From CAWCAL01 sp963695075 (GTDB taxonomy: Bacteria; Actinomycetota; Acidimicrobiia; Acidimicrobiales; CAWCAL01), in contig CAVOFR010000008.1 of NCBI GenBank assembly GCA_963695075.1, forward strand, positions 186,001 to 250,000: a DNA stretch of 64,000 nt, in the 5' to 3' direction. The number at the start of each line of letters is the position of its first letter. Position 1 is the stretch's first letter. The notes beneath the pieces were generated by a model. It did not search any database. It saw nothing but the letters and a program-made list of their open reading frames with translations, and was not told where the DNA came from. The position numbers were made by a program, and so were the translations under genes. Shown in pieces: positions 25,413 to 33,209 of the stretch.

Positions 25413-25835
25413 TCACCCGGTGACGCCGGTGGCCCCCGCCGAGCGGAGGGCGTCGCGCAGTCGATCGGCGGCATCGTCGAGGACAGCCGGATCGGGGTCG
25501 GGGTCAGCGTTGGCGAAGTCCAGGTCGTGGACCCCGCGGATCGGCACGACGTGGAGATGGACGTGCGGCACCTCCAGTCCGGCGATCATGAGGCCCACCT
25601 TGACCGGGGAGAACGCGGTGTCCGCAGCACGGGCGATCTGGTGTGAGACCCCCATCAGGTGGGTGGCCAGTTCGGGTTCGAGGTCGACCCAATGGTCGAC
25701 CTCGGCTCGTGGCACCACGAGAGTGTGTCCCGGTTGAAGCGGATTGATCGACAGGAACCCGACGCAGCTGTCGTCGGCCCAGACGAACCGCCCCGGGAGT
25801 TCGCCGTCGATGATGCGGGTGAAGATGGTCGGCAT
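25413..25835 (-). CDS. HIT family nucleotide hydrolase
   Basis: A 140-residue histidine-triad protein. The start MPTIFTRIIDGELPGRFVW and the catalytic triad PHVHLHVVP near residue 96 are typical of the HinT/Hit branch that hydrolyses nucleoside phosphoramidates or similar nucleotides. The frame stays open another 41 codons upstream, but the ATG at 25835 matches the family N-terminus and has a TAAGCT box 7 nt before it. The gene diverges from pgsA. Confidence 0.92.
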   Translation of the reverse strand: MPTIFTRIIDGELPGRFVWADDSCVGFLSINPLQPGHTLVVPRAEVDHWVDLEPELATHLMGVSHQIARAADTAFSPVKVGLMIAGLEVPHVHLHVVPIRGVHDLDFANADPDPDPAVLDDAADRLRDALRSAGATGVTG

Positions 25836-25842
25836 GGCCAGA

Positions 25843-25848
25843 AGCTTA
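25843..25848 (-). promoter_or_regulatory. -10 box (TAAGCT) of the HIT gene
   Basis: On the reverse strand TAAGCT lies 7 nt before the ATG at 25835, a leaderless arrangement. Confidence 0.45.
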
Positions 25849-25883
25849 TGGGCCGACTCCAGAGGGAGCCGCAGGCGGTTCAG

Positions 25884-25889
25884 TAGGGT
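25884..25889 (+). promoter_or_regulatory. -10 box (TAGGGT) of pgsA
   Basis: TAGGGT lies 7 nt before the GTG at 25897. It supports this start and a leaderless transcript. Confidence 0.5.
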
Positions 25890-25896
25890 TGGACAC

Positions 25897-26574
25897 GTGG
25901 AGAGCGAACCCGGGCCCGATGTCAGCCCCCAGCGCAACGAAGACGGTTCCCTCGACACTCATGCAACCGGCGCGGGCGGCGACCGGATCCTCACGGTCCC
26001 GAACGTCATCACCGTCGTCCGGCTGCTATGCATCCCGGTGTTCCTGTGGCTGCTCTTCGGGCTCGAGAACCGGGCTGGGGCAGCGTGGCTGCTGGCGCTG
26101 CTCGGCGCCACCGACTGGGTCGACGGCTACATCGCTCGCCGGTTCAATCAGGCCTCGAACCTCGGAAAACAGCTCGACCCGATCGCCGACCGGGCTCTGA
26201 TGTTCTTCGGAATCGGGGCGATTCTGATCGACGGATCGGCACCGGCCTGGTTCGCCGGGCTCAGCCTCGCCCGCGAAATCATCATGAGCATCTGGGTGGC
26301 CGGGATCACCTTTGCCGGGGCGGCCCGACTCGATGTCACGTGGTACGGAAAGGCCGGGACCTTCTGTCAGATGTTCGCGTTCCCGCTGTTCCTGCTCGCC
26401 GCGGGCTCCACCGGATGGATGCACGATCTGGCCCTGATCGGCGCGTGGGGCTTCGGCCTCCCCGGCCTCGTCCTGTCCTTCGTGGCCTTCTTCCAGTACT
26501 TCCCTCGAGGCCTCGATGCCTTGCGAGAGGGGCGCCGCCGGCACGCCGTGGCTCCCGGCGACACCGGCCGGTAG
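25897..26574 (+). CDS. pgsA: CDP-alcohol phosphatidyltransferase, probable PgsA
   Basis: A 225-residue membrane enzyme with the complete CDP-alcohol phosphotransferase motif DWVDGYIARRFNQASNLGKQ followed by LDPIAD (about residues 68-93) and about five membrane helices. It probably makes phosphatidylglycerophosphate from CDP-diacylglycerol, though other head groups are possible for this superfamily. A hydrophilic N-terminal tail of about 30 residues precedes the first helix. Its TAG stop is also the first three bases of the TAGGTT box used by the next gene. Confidence 0.85.
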   Translation: MESEPGPDVSPQRNEDGSLDTHATGAGGDRILTVPNVITVVRLLCIPVFLWLLFGLENRAGAAWLLALLGATDWVDGYIARRFNQASNLGKQLDPIADRALMFFGIGAILIDGSAPAWFAGLSLAREIIMSIWVAGITFAGAARLDVTWYGKAGTFCQMFAFPLFLLAAGSTGWMHDLALIGAWGFGLPGLVLSFVAFFQYFPRGLDALREGRRRHAVAPGDTGR

Positions 26575-26577
26575 GTT
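26572..26577 (+). promoter_or_regulatory. -10 box (TAGGTT) of the sugar-nucleotide gene, overlapping pgsA stop
   Basis: TAGGTT starts with the pgsA stop codon and lies 6 nt before the ATG at 26584. Confidence 0.5.
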
Positions 26578-26583
26578 GGCGCC

Positions 26584-29073
26584 ATGAAGGCAGTGATCAT
26601 GGCCGGCGGGCAGGGCACCCGGCTTCGTCCGCTCACCTCGAATGCTCCGAAGCCCATGATGCCGCTCGGAAACCGCCCGATGATGGAACACGTGGTGAAC
26701 CACCTGGCTCGCTACGGCTTCGATGACATCGTGGTCACGATCGCGTTCATGGGCAACGCGATCCGGAACTACTTCGGCGACGGTTCCGAGTTCGGGGTGA
26801 CGATCTCCTATGCCGAGGAGGACTCGCCCCTGGGTACCGCCGGGTCGGTCCGCAACGCCATGGACAAGCTCGACGAGCGGTTCCTGGTCATCTCCGGCGA
26901 CGTGCTCAGCGACCTCGATCTGGGGACGGTCGTCGAACGGCACGAGTCGGCGAAGGCCCTGGCGACGATCGGCCTCGTCGTGGTCGACAACCCCCTCGAG
27001 TTCGGGATCGTCATCACGCGCGAGGACGGGTCGATCGAGCGGTTCCTCGAAAAGCCCACATGGGGCCAGGTGTTCTCCGACACGATCAACACCGGGATCT
27101 TCATGCTCGAACCCGAGGTGTTCGACTACATAGCGCCCGATCGCCCGGTGGACTTCTCCAGCGAGGTGTTTCCCGCCGTCCTCGAGGACGGCAAGCCACT
27201 GTTCGGGGCCGTCTGCAAGGGGTACTGGGAGGACGTCGGCACCCTCGACGCATACGTCAGCGCTCACACCGACATCATGGACCAGGCCGTCGATGTCGAC
27301 GTGCCGGGATTCAAGCTGTCCGAGAACGTCTGGCTCGGCGAAGGCGCGATCATCGACCCCGACGCAGCCGTCGAGGGCCCGGCCATCATAGGCGCCAACT
27401 GCAAGATCGGACCGGGTGTCCGCCTCGGTCCCTACGCGGTCCTGGGCGACAACGTACGGCTGGCCGGCCCGGTCGACATCGAGCGATCGGTCGTCCACGA
27501 CAACGCCTACCTGGCCGAGGGCGTGCGGCTCCGGGGGGCCACCGTTGGCCGCTCCTGCGACCTCCGTCACAACGTGAAGATCGACGAGGGAGCGGTGCTC
27601 GGCGACGAGTGCTTCGTGGGCGCCGATGCGACGATCGGCGCCGAGGTGAAGATCTATCCCTTCAAGACGGTCGAGGACGGCGCCGTCGTGAACGCGTCGA
27701 TCGTGTGGGAGTCACGCGGAGCCCGCTCACTGTTCGGCCGCGACGGTGTGTCCGGACTCGCCAACGTCGACATCACGAACGAGCTGGCGACCCGTCTGGC
27801 CATGGCATGGGGAAGCACGTTCGAACAGGGCGACACCGTGGTCATGTCGCGCGATTCGAGCCGATCGGCCAGGATGCTGAAGCGGGCGATGATGGCCGGT
27901 CTGAACGCTGCCGGAGTCAACGTGCTCGACCTCGAGGTCGCTTCGGTCCCCGTGACCCGCCACGAGGCCCGCCGCCAGTGGGTCTCGGGCGGATGCACCA
28001 TCCGGATCAAGGACGGAGACGCCGAGCGGGTGATCATCCGATTCCAGAGCGGTGGAGAGGGCGTCGACATCTCCGAGGACGAGCAGCGCAAGATCGAGCG
28101 CCTGTTCGGCCGCGAGGACTTCCGCCGGGTGTTCCCGGCCGAGATCGGCGACATCCTGTTCCCACCCCGTGCGCTCGAGCGGTATGCGAGCGATCTCGAG
28201 CGAATACTGATGCCGATCAGCGTCGCCGACGTCGGCATGAAGGCGGTGGTCGACTACGCCTACGGGTCCGTGTCATTCGTGATGCCCAACGTCCTGGCCA
28301 AGATGGGTGCCGAGATCCTCGCCGTCAATCCCTACGCGTCGACGGTCGGCCGCGTCGGCTACGACCGTGATGCGCACTGCGCCTCGTTGGCCGATCTCGT
28401 CGCCGCGTCCGGGGCCCGCCTCGGCGCCGTCATCGATCCCGACGGCGAACACCTCGCGATCGTCGACGAGCGAGGCAGGACGCTCACCGACGCCGAGGCG
28501 TTGCTGTTGTTCCTGTCCCTCTCGATCCCCGAGCTGTCAGGCCTGACCGTGGCGCTGCCGGTGGCGGCTCCCCGTGCGGTCGAAGCCGTCCTGGCCGACC
28601 ACGATGTCGAGGTGCGCTACACCAAGCTCTCGACCCCCGATCTGATGGAGTGCGCCCGAGCGGACGACGTCGGGTTCGCGGCGAGTCTCGACGGGGGGTT
28701 CATCATCCCGGCGTTCATGCCCGCCTTCGACGCTACAGCGGCCTTCGTGGCGCTCCTGGAGTTGCTGGCCGGGGTCGAGCGACCCGTGTCCGCACTGGTC
28801 GCCGATCTGCCCGAAGTTCACACGGTCTCCGACACCGTCGTCACTCCATGGGACCAGAAGGGTCTGGTCATGCGCACGCTCATCGAACAAGCGGGTGACC
28901 GCACGGTTGACCTCGTCGATGGCGTACGGATCCACCACGACACCGGTTGGGTACTGGTGGTTCCCGACCCCGAGGACCAGGTCACCCAGATCTGGGCTGA
29001 TGCCGTGAGTACCCCCGAGGCGCGCCGGCTGGCCGACGAGTACGGACGCCGAATCCGGCAGATCATCCGCTGA
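26584..29073 (+). CDS. Sugar-1-phosphate nucleotidyltransferase fused to a degenerate phosphomannomutase-like domain
   Basis: An 829-residue fusion. Residues 1 to about 235 form a nucleotidyltransferase domain with MAGGQGTRLRPLTSNAPKPM and VISGDVLSDLDL. A left-handed beta-helix of hexapeptide repeats follows (about 245-370: GPAIIGANCKIGPGVRLG). Residues from about 383 resemble alpha-D-phosphohexomutases (FGRDGVSGLANVDIT, VVMSRDSSRSARMLKRAM). The mutase part lacks the phosphoserine loop TASHNP and its metal motif is altered (DPDGEH instead of DGDGDR), so it is probably not an active mutase. Similar fusions are known in actinobacteria and cyanobacteria. The product may be GDP-mannose or another NDP-sugar for the cell envelope. 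Confidence 0.88.
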   Translation: MKAVIMAGGQGTRLRPLTSNAPKPMMPLGNRPMMEHVVNHLARYGFDDIVVTIAFMGNAIRNYFGDGSEFGVTISYAEEDSPLGTAGSVRNAMDKLDERFLVISGDVLSDLDLGTVVERHESAKALATIGLVVVDNPLEFGIVITREDGSIERFLEKPTWGQVFSDTINTGIFMLEPEVFDYIAPDRPVDFSSEVFPAVLEDGKPLFGAVCKGYWEDVGTLDAYVSAHTDIMDQAVDVDVPGFKLSENVWLGEGAIIDPDAAVEGPAIIGANCKIGPGVRLGPYAVLGDNVRLAGPVDIERSVVHDNAYLAEGVRLRGATVGRSCDLRHNVKIDEGAVLGDECFVGADATIGAEVKIYPFKTVEDGAVVNASIVWESRGARSLFGRDGVSGLANVDITNELATRLAMAWGSTFEQGDTVVMSRDSSRSARMLKRAMMAGLNAAGVNVLDLEVASVPVTRHEARRQWVSGGCTIRIKDGDAERVIIRFQSGGEGVDISEDEQRKIERLFGREDFRRVFPAEIGDILFPPRALERYASDLERILMPISVADVGMKAVVDYAYGSVSFVMPNVLAKMGAEILAVNPYASTVGRVGYDRDAHCASLADLVAASGARLGAVIDPDGEHLAIVDERGRTLTDAEALLLFLSLSIPELSGLTVALPVAAPRAVEAVLADHDVEVRYTKLSTPDLMECARADDVGFAASLDGGFIIPAFMPAFDATAAFVALLELLAGVERPVSALVADLPEVHTVSDTVVTPWDQKGLVMRTLIEQAGDRTVDLVDGVRIHHDTGWVLVVPDPEDQVTQIWADAVSTPEARRLADEYGRRIRQIIR

Positions 29074-29133
29074 CGAGTCGAGCGGACGCCGTGATTGGGT
29101 CGTTCGCCCGTGCCACGCCCGCCGCAGATCAGA

Positions 29134-29139
29134 TACGTT
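29134..29139 (+). promoter_or_regulatory. -10 box (TACGTT) of gcvH
   Basis: TACGTT lies 7 nt before the ATG at 29147. It overlaps an in-frame TTG (29138), which argues against that earlier start. Confidence 0.5.
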
Positions 29140-29146
29140 GACAGAC

Positions 29147-29527
29147 ATGAACGTTCCAGAGGAGCTCCGCTACTCGGCGGAACACGAATGGATTCGCACC
29201 GAGGACGGCACGGTTCGGGTCGGTATCACCGACTATGCCCAGGATGCGCTCGGCGACGTGGTGTTCGTCGACCTCCCCGAGGCGGGCACGGAAGTGACAG
29301 CCGGAGAGCCGATGGGTGAAGTCGAGTCGACCAAATCGGTGTCGGATCTCTTCGCTCCCGTCAGCGGGACGATCACACAGGTCAACGAGTCCCTGGCCGA
29401 TCAGCCCGAGCAGCTCAACCATGACGCCTATGGCGATGGCTGGCTGGTGGTGATCGAACCGACCGACCTCTCCGAGCTCGAGGCGCTCCTCGACGCCGAG
29501 GGGTACCGCTCGCTCACCGATAGTTGA
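29147..29527 (+). CDS. gcvH: Glycine cleavage system H protein
   Basis: The 126-residue lipoyl carrier of the glycine cleavage complex. It shuttles the aminomethyl group between P, T and L proteins. The N-terminus is MNVPEELRYSAEHEWIR and the lipoylated lysine lies in GEVESTKSVSDLFAPVSG near residue 63. Length is normal. It heads a block gcvH-FHA-merR-DUF151-merR that has the same order as Rv1826-Rv1830 in Mycobacterium tuberculosis; gcvT and gcvP follow in this window and gcvL is not seen. Confidence 0.97.
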   Translation: MNVPEELRYSAEHEWIRTEDGTVRVGITDYAQDALGDVVFVDLPEAGTEVTAGEPMGEVESTKSVSDLFAPVSGTITQVNESLADQPEQLNHDAYGDGWLVVIEPTDLSELEALLDAEGYRSLTDS

Positions 29528-29541
29528 TCCCGAGGTCTGGT

Positions 29542-30015
29542 GTGACTGACTCCGAGTGTGGGAAGTGTGGCCATCGCAACGAAGCGGACGCCAGGTTCTG
29601 CTCTTCGTGCGGTTCTGAGCTCGACGTGCCGTCGTCGACCCACGACACGCAGAGGCACGACATCGTGGATGTCACCCAGCCCATCCCGGTCGAAACCGAC
29701 CCCGATCACGGCGACGAGACCCCGATGCTCGTCGTGCTGAAGGGCCGCAAGCGGGGGTCGCGTTTCGCGCTCGACAAGGAAACCACCAGCGCCGGCCGCC
29801 ATCCCGAAAGCGACATCTTCCTGGACGACGTCACGGTCTCGCGTCGCCACGCCGACTTCGTCCACAGCGACGACGGGATCGTGGTCCGCGATGTCGGCTC
29901 CCTCAACGGCACGTACGTGAATCGCCAGCGAGTCGACGAGGCCACACTCCGCCACGGTGACGAGATTCACGTCGGGAAGTTCCGCCTGGTGTTCCTGGTG
30001 GGAGGGGACGAGTGA
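29542..30015 (+). CDS. garA: FHA-domain regulator, GarA-like, with N-terminal zinc ribbon
   Basis: A 157-residue protein whose C-terminal FHA domain (about residues 60-150) closely resembles mycobacterial GarA: SAGRHPESDIFLDDVTVSRR, VRDVGSLNGTYVNRQ and HVGKFRLVFLVGG. GarA binds and controls 2-oxoglutarate dehydrogenase and glutamate dehydrogenase and is switched by Thr phosphorylation in its N-terminus. Here the N-terminus instead carries a zinc ribbon (CGKCGHRN and FCSSCGSEL), and no ETTS-type motif is seen. Orthology is supported by gene order after gcvH. The GTG at 29542 is chosen; a TTG at 29524 overlapping gcvH is possible. Confidence 0.85.
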   Translation: MTDSECGKCGHRNEADARFCSSCGSELDVPSSTHDTQRHDIVDVTQPIPVETDPDHGDETPMLVVLKGRKRGSRFALDKETTSAGRHPESDIFLDDVTVSRRHADFVHSDDGIVVRDVGSLNGTYVNRQRVDEATLRHGDEIHVGKFRLVFLVGGDE

Positions 30016-30329
30016 AGACGACGCGCGAGCACCTCTCGATCGGTGAGGTCCTCACCCTTCTTCAGGAGGAATTCCCCGACGTCACCATTTCCAAGATCCG
30101 GTTCCTCGAGAGTCAGGGCCTCCTCGACCCTGAGCGGACGCCGTCCGGATACCGGAAGTTCTACGAGAACGACATCGACCGATTGCGATGGATTCTCCGA
30201 CAGCAGAGCGACAACTTCCTTCCGCTCAAGGTGATCAAGGAGCGGCTCGAGGCGGGTGACGCTCCCGGCGGCGTGCTGACGGCCGAACCGGAGACCGATG
30301 GCAGACGCGAAGTCCGACGGCGACGCTGA
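30012..30329 (+). CDS. ftsR: MerR-type regulator, FtsR-like N-terminal half
   Basis: A 105-residue product with the winged helix-turn-helix of the Rv1828/FtsR family: LSIGEVLTLLQEEFPDVTIS, IRFLESQGLLDPERTPSGYR and LPLKVIKERLEAGDAPGGVL. In Mycobacterium the homologue is a single protein of about 250 residues. Here the frame stops after a basic tail and the C-terminal half is in another frame that overlaps by 32 nt. It overlaps the garA stop by 4 nt. It may be a genuine split, a frameshift, or a sequencing error; a separate start with a weak GGAG site exists for the second half. Confidence 0.8.
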   Translation: MKTTREHLSIGEVLTLLQEEFPDVTISKIRFLESQGLLDPERTPSGYRKFYENDIDRLRWILRQQSDNFLPLKVIKERLEAGDAPGGVLTAEPETDGRREVRRRR

Positions 30330-30819
30330 CGATCGAGATCCGTCAGCTCGACGTCGCTCGGTCCGGAATCGCCCCTTGCCCTCGATCTTCAGCCAGGGTG
30401 GCGGGGAGAACCCCCTGATCGCCGATCAGAGTGACGTAGCGATGTCACTCGAGGACCTTGCCACCGCATCCGGGTTGACTCCGACCGACATCCAGGAGCT
30501 CATGCGTTTCGGATTGCTCGAGCCGCGCGAGGTCGCGAATCGACCGGTCTTCGACGGTGACGCACTCGTGATCGCCCGCACCGCGGCCGAGATGAAGCGC
30601 CACGGGATCGAGGCCCGCCATCTCCGGGCGTTCAAGGTCGCTGCCGATCGCGAGGCCGGTCTGCTCGAACAGGTGGTGGCACCGATGCTGAAGCAGCGCA
30701 ACCCGAAGTCCCGTCAGAAGGCCACCGAGGTACTCGGCGAGCTGGCGGTCCTCGGCGGGCGCATGCGAAACGCGTCACTCCGCATGGCGCTACGCGATCA
30801 CCTGCCTGGCCAGAGCTGA
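30298..30819 (+). CDS. FtsR-like C-terminal half (separate open frame)
   Basis: A 173-residue product matching the second half of Rv1828/FtsR-type regulators: SLEDLATASGLTPTDIQELM, then MKRHGIEARHLRAFKVAADR and EAGLLEQVVAPMLKQRNPKS. In the homologue this half mediates effector or dimer contacts. It begins with ATG at 30298, four bases after a GGAG sequence, and overlaps the N-terminal half by 32 nt in a +1 frame. The linker residues just before the overlap (GGVLTAE) match the linker of the single-chain homologue, so both halves once formed one protein. Confidence 0.75.
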   Translation: MADAKSDGDADDRDPSARRRSVRNRPLPSIFSQGGGENPLIADQSDVAMSLEDLATASGLTPTDIQELMRFGLLEPREVANRPVFDGDALVIARTAAEMKRHGIEARHLRAFKVAADREAGLLEQVVAPMLKQRNPKSRQKATEVLGELAVLGGRMRNASLRMALRDHLPGQS

Positions 30820-30830
30820 GTGAGGAACGT

Positions 30831-31319
30831 ATGCACGAGATGAGTCTTGTGGGGGTCAGGGTCGAGCTCCCGAGCAACAACCCGATCGTGCTGCTGAAGG
30901 AGCAGGGCGGTGAAGGCCGGATCCTCCCGATCTTCATCGGCTCGCCCGAAGCAACAGCGATAGCGTTCGCGCTCGAGGACGTCGAGGTGCCGCGGCCGCT
31001 CACCCACGACCTGCTGCAGCTCTTGTTGGACGAGCTCAACGCCACTCTCCAGCGGATCGTGGTCACCGACCTGAAGGGTGGGACCTTCTACGCCGAGCTT
31101 CATCTGCATCACGCCGGCCAGGCCCATCGCATCAGCTGTCGCCCGTCCGACGCGGTCGCACTGGCCTGCCGGGTCGGCTGTCCGATCTTCGCCGACGGTG
31201 ACGTGCTGGACGAGGCAGGAATCATCGAGCCGACCGAGGACCCCGAACAGGCCGACGAGGTGGTGGAGGAGTTCCGGGAGTTCATCGAGAAGGTCGACCC
31301 CGACGACTTCGCCAGCTGA
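30831..31319 (+). CDS. DUF151 / bifunctional nuclease domain protein
   Basis: A 162-residue protein of the BFN/DUF151 family, orthologous by position to Rv1829. Key stretches are EMSLVGVRVELPSNNPIVLL, GRILPIFIGSPEATAIAFAL, FYAELHLHHAG and SCRPSDAVALACRVGCPIF. A nuclease activity has been described for a plant homologue; the role in bacteria is unclear. The C-terminal tail is strongly acidic. It lies 11 nt after the FtsR-like half, in the same operon. Confidence 0.93.
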   Translation: MHEMSLVGVRVELPSNNPIVLLKEQGGEGRILPIFIGSPEATAIAFALEDVEVPRPLTHDLLQLLLDELNATLQRIVVTDLKGGTFYAELHLHHAGQAHRISCRPSDAVALACRVGCPIFADGDVLDEAGIIEPTEDPEQADEVVEEFREFIEKVDPDDFAS

Positions 31320-31384
31320 CCGCGCTGGGGGTTTTCGGATGGTCGTGGGTCGCGGTCGGTGGGGGTCGGGGCCCCGCCGACACC

Positions 31385-31406
31385 GCGCTGCGGATTATCG
31401 CAGCGC
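31385..31406. repeat. Hairpin with GATTAT loop, copy 2
   Basis: Arms GCGCTGCG (31385-31392) and CGCAGCGC (31399-31406) close a GATTAT loop. Relative to the copy at 23132-23153 one stem pair is exchanged A-T to T-A, keeping the pairing. It ends 8 nt before a -35 box. Confidence 0.7.
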
Positions 31407-31414
31407 AATAGACA

Positions 31415-31443
31415 TTGACCATCGGGGTCTGGATCCGTACCCT
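31415..31443 (+). promoter_or_regulatory. Housekeeping-type promoter (TTGACC-17-TACCCT) for the second merR gene
   Basis: TTGACC at 31415-31420 and TACCCT at 31438-31443 are separated by 17 nt, close to the vegetative consensus. The transcript would have a leader of roughly 100 nt before the regulator gene. Confidence 0.6.
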
Positions 31444-31553
31444 TTCATGACACCGCTGAAATTTCACGCCTGCTATGGTGTGCCGTCCTTGCGCTCGACG
31501 TAGTTGTGCACGCGCGAGGCGTGACATGTGTCAGCGGTCGACCAGGAGGCCCA

Positions 31554-32036
31554 GTGCCGGCAGTGAGCGAGCAGGGATTCAGTGGCAAGAAGTCGGCCGA
31601 GATCGCCGGTATCACCTATCGGCAACTCGATTACTGGGCCCGTACCGACCTGGTGCGCCCCTCACTGGCCGACGCCGAGGGATCGGGGAGTCGCCGCCGG
31701 TACTCCTATAGGGACCTTCTCGAGCTGAAAGTCATCAAGAGCCTCCTCGATGCGGGGATCAAGCTCGAGCTCGTCCGCGATGCATTCAGCTATCTGCGCG
31801 ATCACCTGGGCGAGGACGTCAGCTCGGCCAATCTCGTCATCAGCGGGACCTCGGTCCAGATCCGCAACGGCGACGAGTTGATCGATCTGGTCAAGCAGGG
31901 CCAGGGCGTGCTCAACATCCTCCCGCTCGGCGGGGTGAAGGACGAGGTCGATGCTCGCATCGTCGAGCTGTTCCCGACCGAGTCCGCGGCGGCCGGGACC
32001 GCCGACACCGAGACGCGGCACGCAGCCGGCGACTGA
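31554..32036 (+). CDS. MerR family regulator, Rv1830-like
   Basis: A 160-residue regulator with a MerR DNA-binding head (KSAEIAGITYRQLDYWARTD, then SGSRRRYSYRDLLELKVIKS) and a C-terminal part with VIKSLLDAGIKLELVRDAFS and VKQGQGVLNILPLG. It matches the Rv1830 type, which sits at this place in Mycobacterium. The start is uncertain: GTG 31554 lies 4 nt after AGGAGG, GTG 31563 lies 13 nt after it, and the frame is open to 31506. It has its own promoter and a hairpin just upstream of it. Confidence 0.85.
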   Translation: MPAVSEQGFSGKKSAEIAGITYRQLDYWARTDLVRPSLADAEGSGSRRRYSYRDLLELKVIKSLLDAGIKLELVRDAFSYLRDHLGEDVSSANLVISGTSVQIRNGDELIDLVKQGQGVLNILPLGGVKDEVDARIVELFPTESAAAGTADTETRHAAGD

Positions 32037-32057
32037 GCCTGCCGGCAACTTCGGCTC

Positions 32058-33107
32058 ATGACCGCCCGACTCGGACCACTCGACCACGCTCATCGCGCTC
32101 TGGGCGCCCGGCTCGTCCCCTTCGGTGGCTGGGAGATGCCACTCGAGTACGAGACCGGCACGTTGGCCGAGCATCGCGCCTGTCGAAACGACGCGGTCGT
32201 CTTCGACGTGAGCCATCTCGGCACGGTGAGGGTGACGGGATCCGACGGGTTCGAACGGCTGCAGACCGCGCTCACCAACGACCTCCGCAAGATCGACGTC
32301 GGACGCGCGCAGTACACCCACCTGCTCGACGAGGCCGATGGCTCGGTGCTCGACGACATCATCGTGTGGTGGCGCGGGGCCGAGAGCTTCGACGTCATGC
32401 CCAATGCATCCAACACCGACCGGGTCGTCGCTGCACTCGGCGACGGAGCCGTCGATGTCACCGCCGATCGCGTCCTGCTCGCCATCCAGGGTCCCCAGGC
32501 TCGCGACCGCCTTTCCTCGGTCGCCCCCGAGGCGGCCGCGGTGGGGCGCTTCCGGGTGGCTCCCTTCGAGTGGGAGGGGGTCGAGTGTGTCGGAGCCGGC
32601 ACCGGCTACACCGGCGAGGACGGGGTCGAGTGCGCTCTGCCGACCGACGTCGCCGAGTCGTTCTGGGATGCTGTCACCGGTGCATCCATCCAACCCGCCG
32701 GACTCGGCGCCCGTGACACCCTGAGGCTCGAAGCCGCCCTGCCTCTGCACGGCCACGAGCTCGGCCCCGGGATCACGCCTCTCCAGGCCGGCCTCGGCTG
32801 GGTGGTCGGGTGGGACAAGGGGCCGTTTCGCGGCCGCGCCGCTCTCGAGGCCGAACGAGAGGCGGGACCCGCTCGCAAGCTCGTCGGCCTGGCCACCGAA
32901 GGGCGGCGCCCACCCCGCGCCGGCTATCCGGTCATCGGGGATGGTGAGCCGATCGGTGTCGTCACGAGTGGGAACTTCTCACCGATGCTCGAACACGGAA
33001 TCGCGCTTGCCTTCGTGCCTCCGACGATCGCCGTCGGCGACGCCGTGGTGATCGACGCCCGCGGTCGTGTCATGGAAGCGACCGTCGTCGAGACGCCCTT
33101 CGTTTGA
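32058..33107 (+). CDS. gcvT: Glycine cleavage system T protein (aminomethyltransferase)
   Basis: A 349-residue tetrahydrofolate-dependent enzyme that releases ammonia from the aminomethyl-lipoyl H protein. Typical segments are LVPFGGWEMPLEYETGTLAE, VVFDVSHLGTVRVTG, ALTNDLRKIDVGRAQYTHLL, YTGEDGVECALP and LGARDTLRLEAALPLHGHEL. Length is near normal. It lies 21 nt after the merR gene and converges on the isochorismatase remnant. It is more likely true GcvT than a related YgfZ/sarcosine-type protein because gcvH and gcvP are in the same region. Confidence 0.9.
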   Translation: MTARLGPLDHAHRALGARLVPFGGWEMPLEYETGTLAEHRACRNDAVVFDVSHLGTVRVTGSDGFERLQTALTNDLRKIDVGRAQYTHLLDEADGSVLDDIIVWWRGAESFDVMPNASNTDRVVAALGDGAVDVTADRVLLAIQGPQARDRLSSVAPEAAAVGRFRVAPFEWEGVECVGAGTGYTGEDGVECALPTDVAESFWDAVTGASIQPAGLGARDTLRLEAALPLHGHELGPGITPLQAGLGWVVGWDKGPFRGRAALEAEREAGPARKLVGLATEGRRPPRAGYPVIGDGEPIGVVTSGNFSPMLEHGIALAFVPPTIAVGDAVVIDARGRVMEATVVETPFV

Positions 33108-33209
33108 GCGGTGACGACCGCGTCGTGCCCGACGGAGGCTCCGCCGTTGCGTCGGTGACGACACCCTCAGTCGTCGGTTCCGAGCCGGTGGTCGTCAGCG
33201 GTCCTCGGG

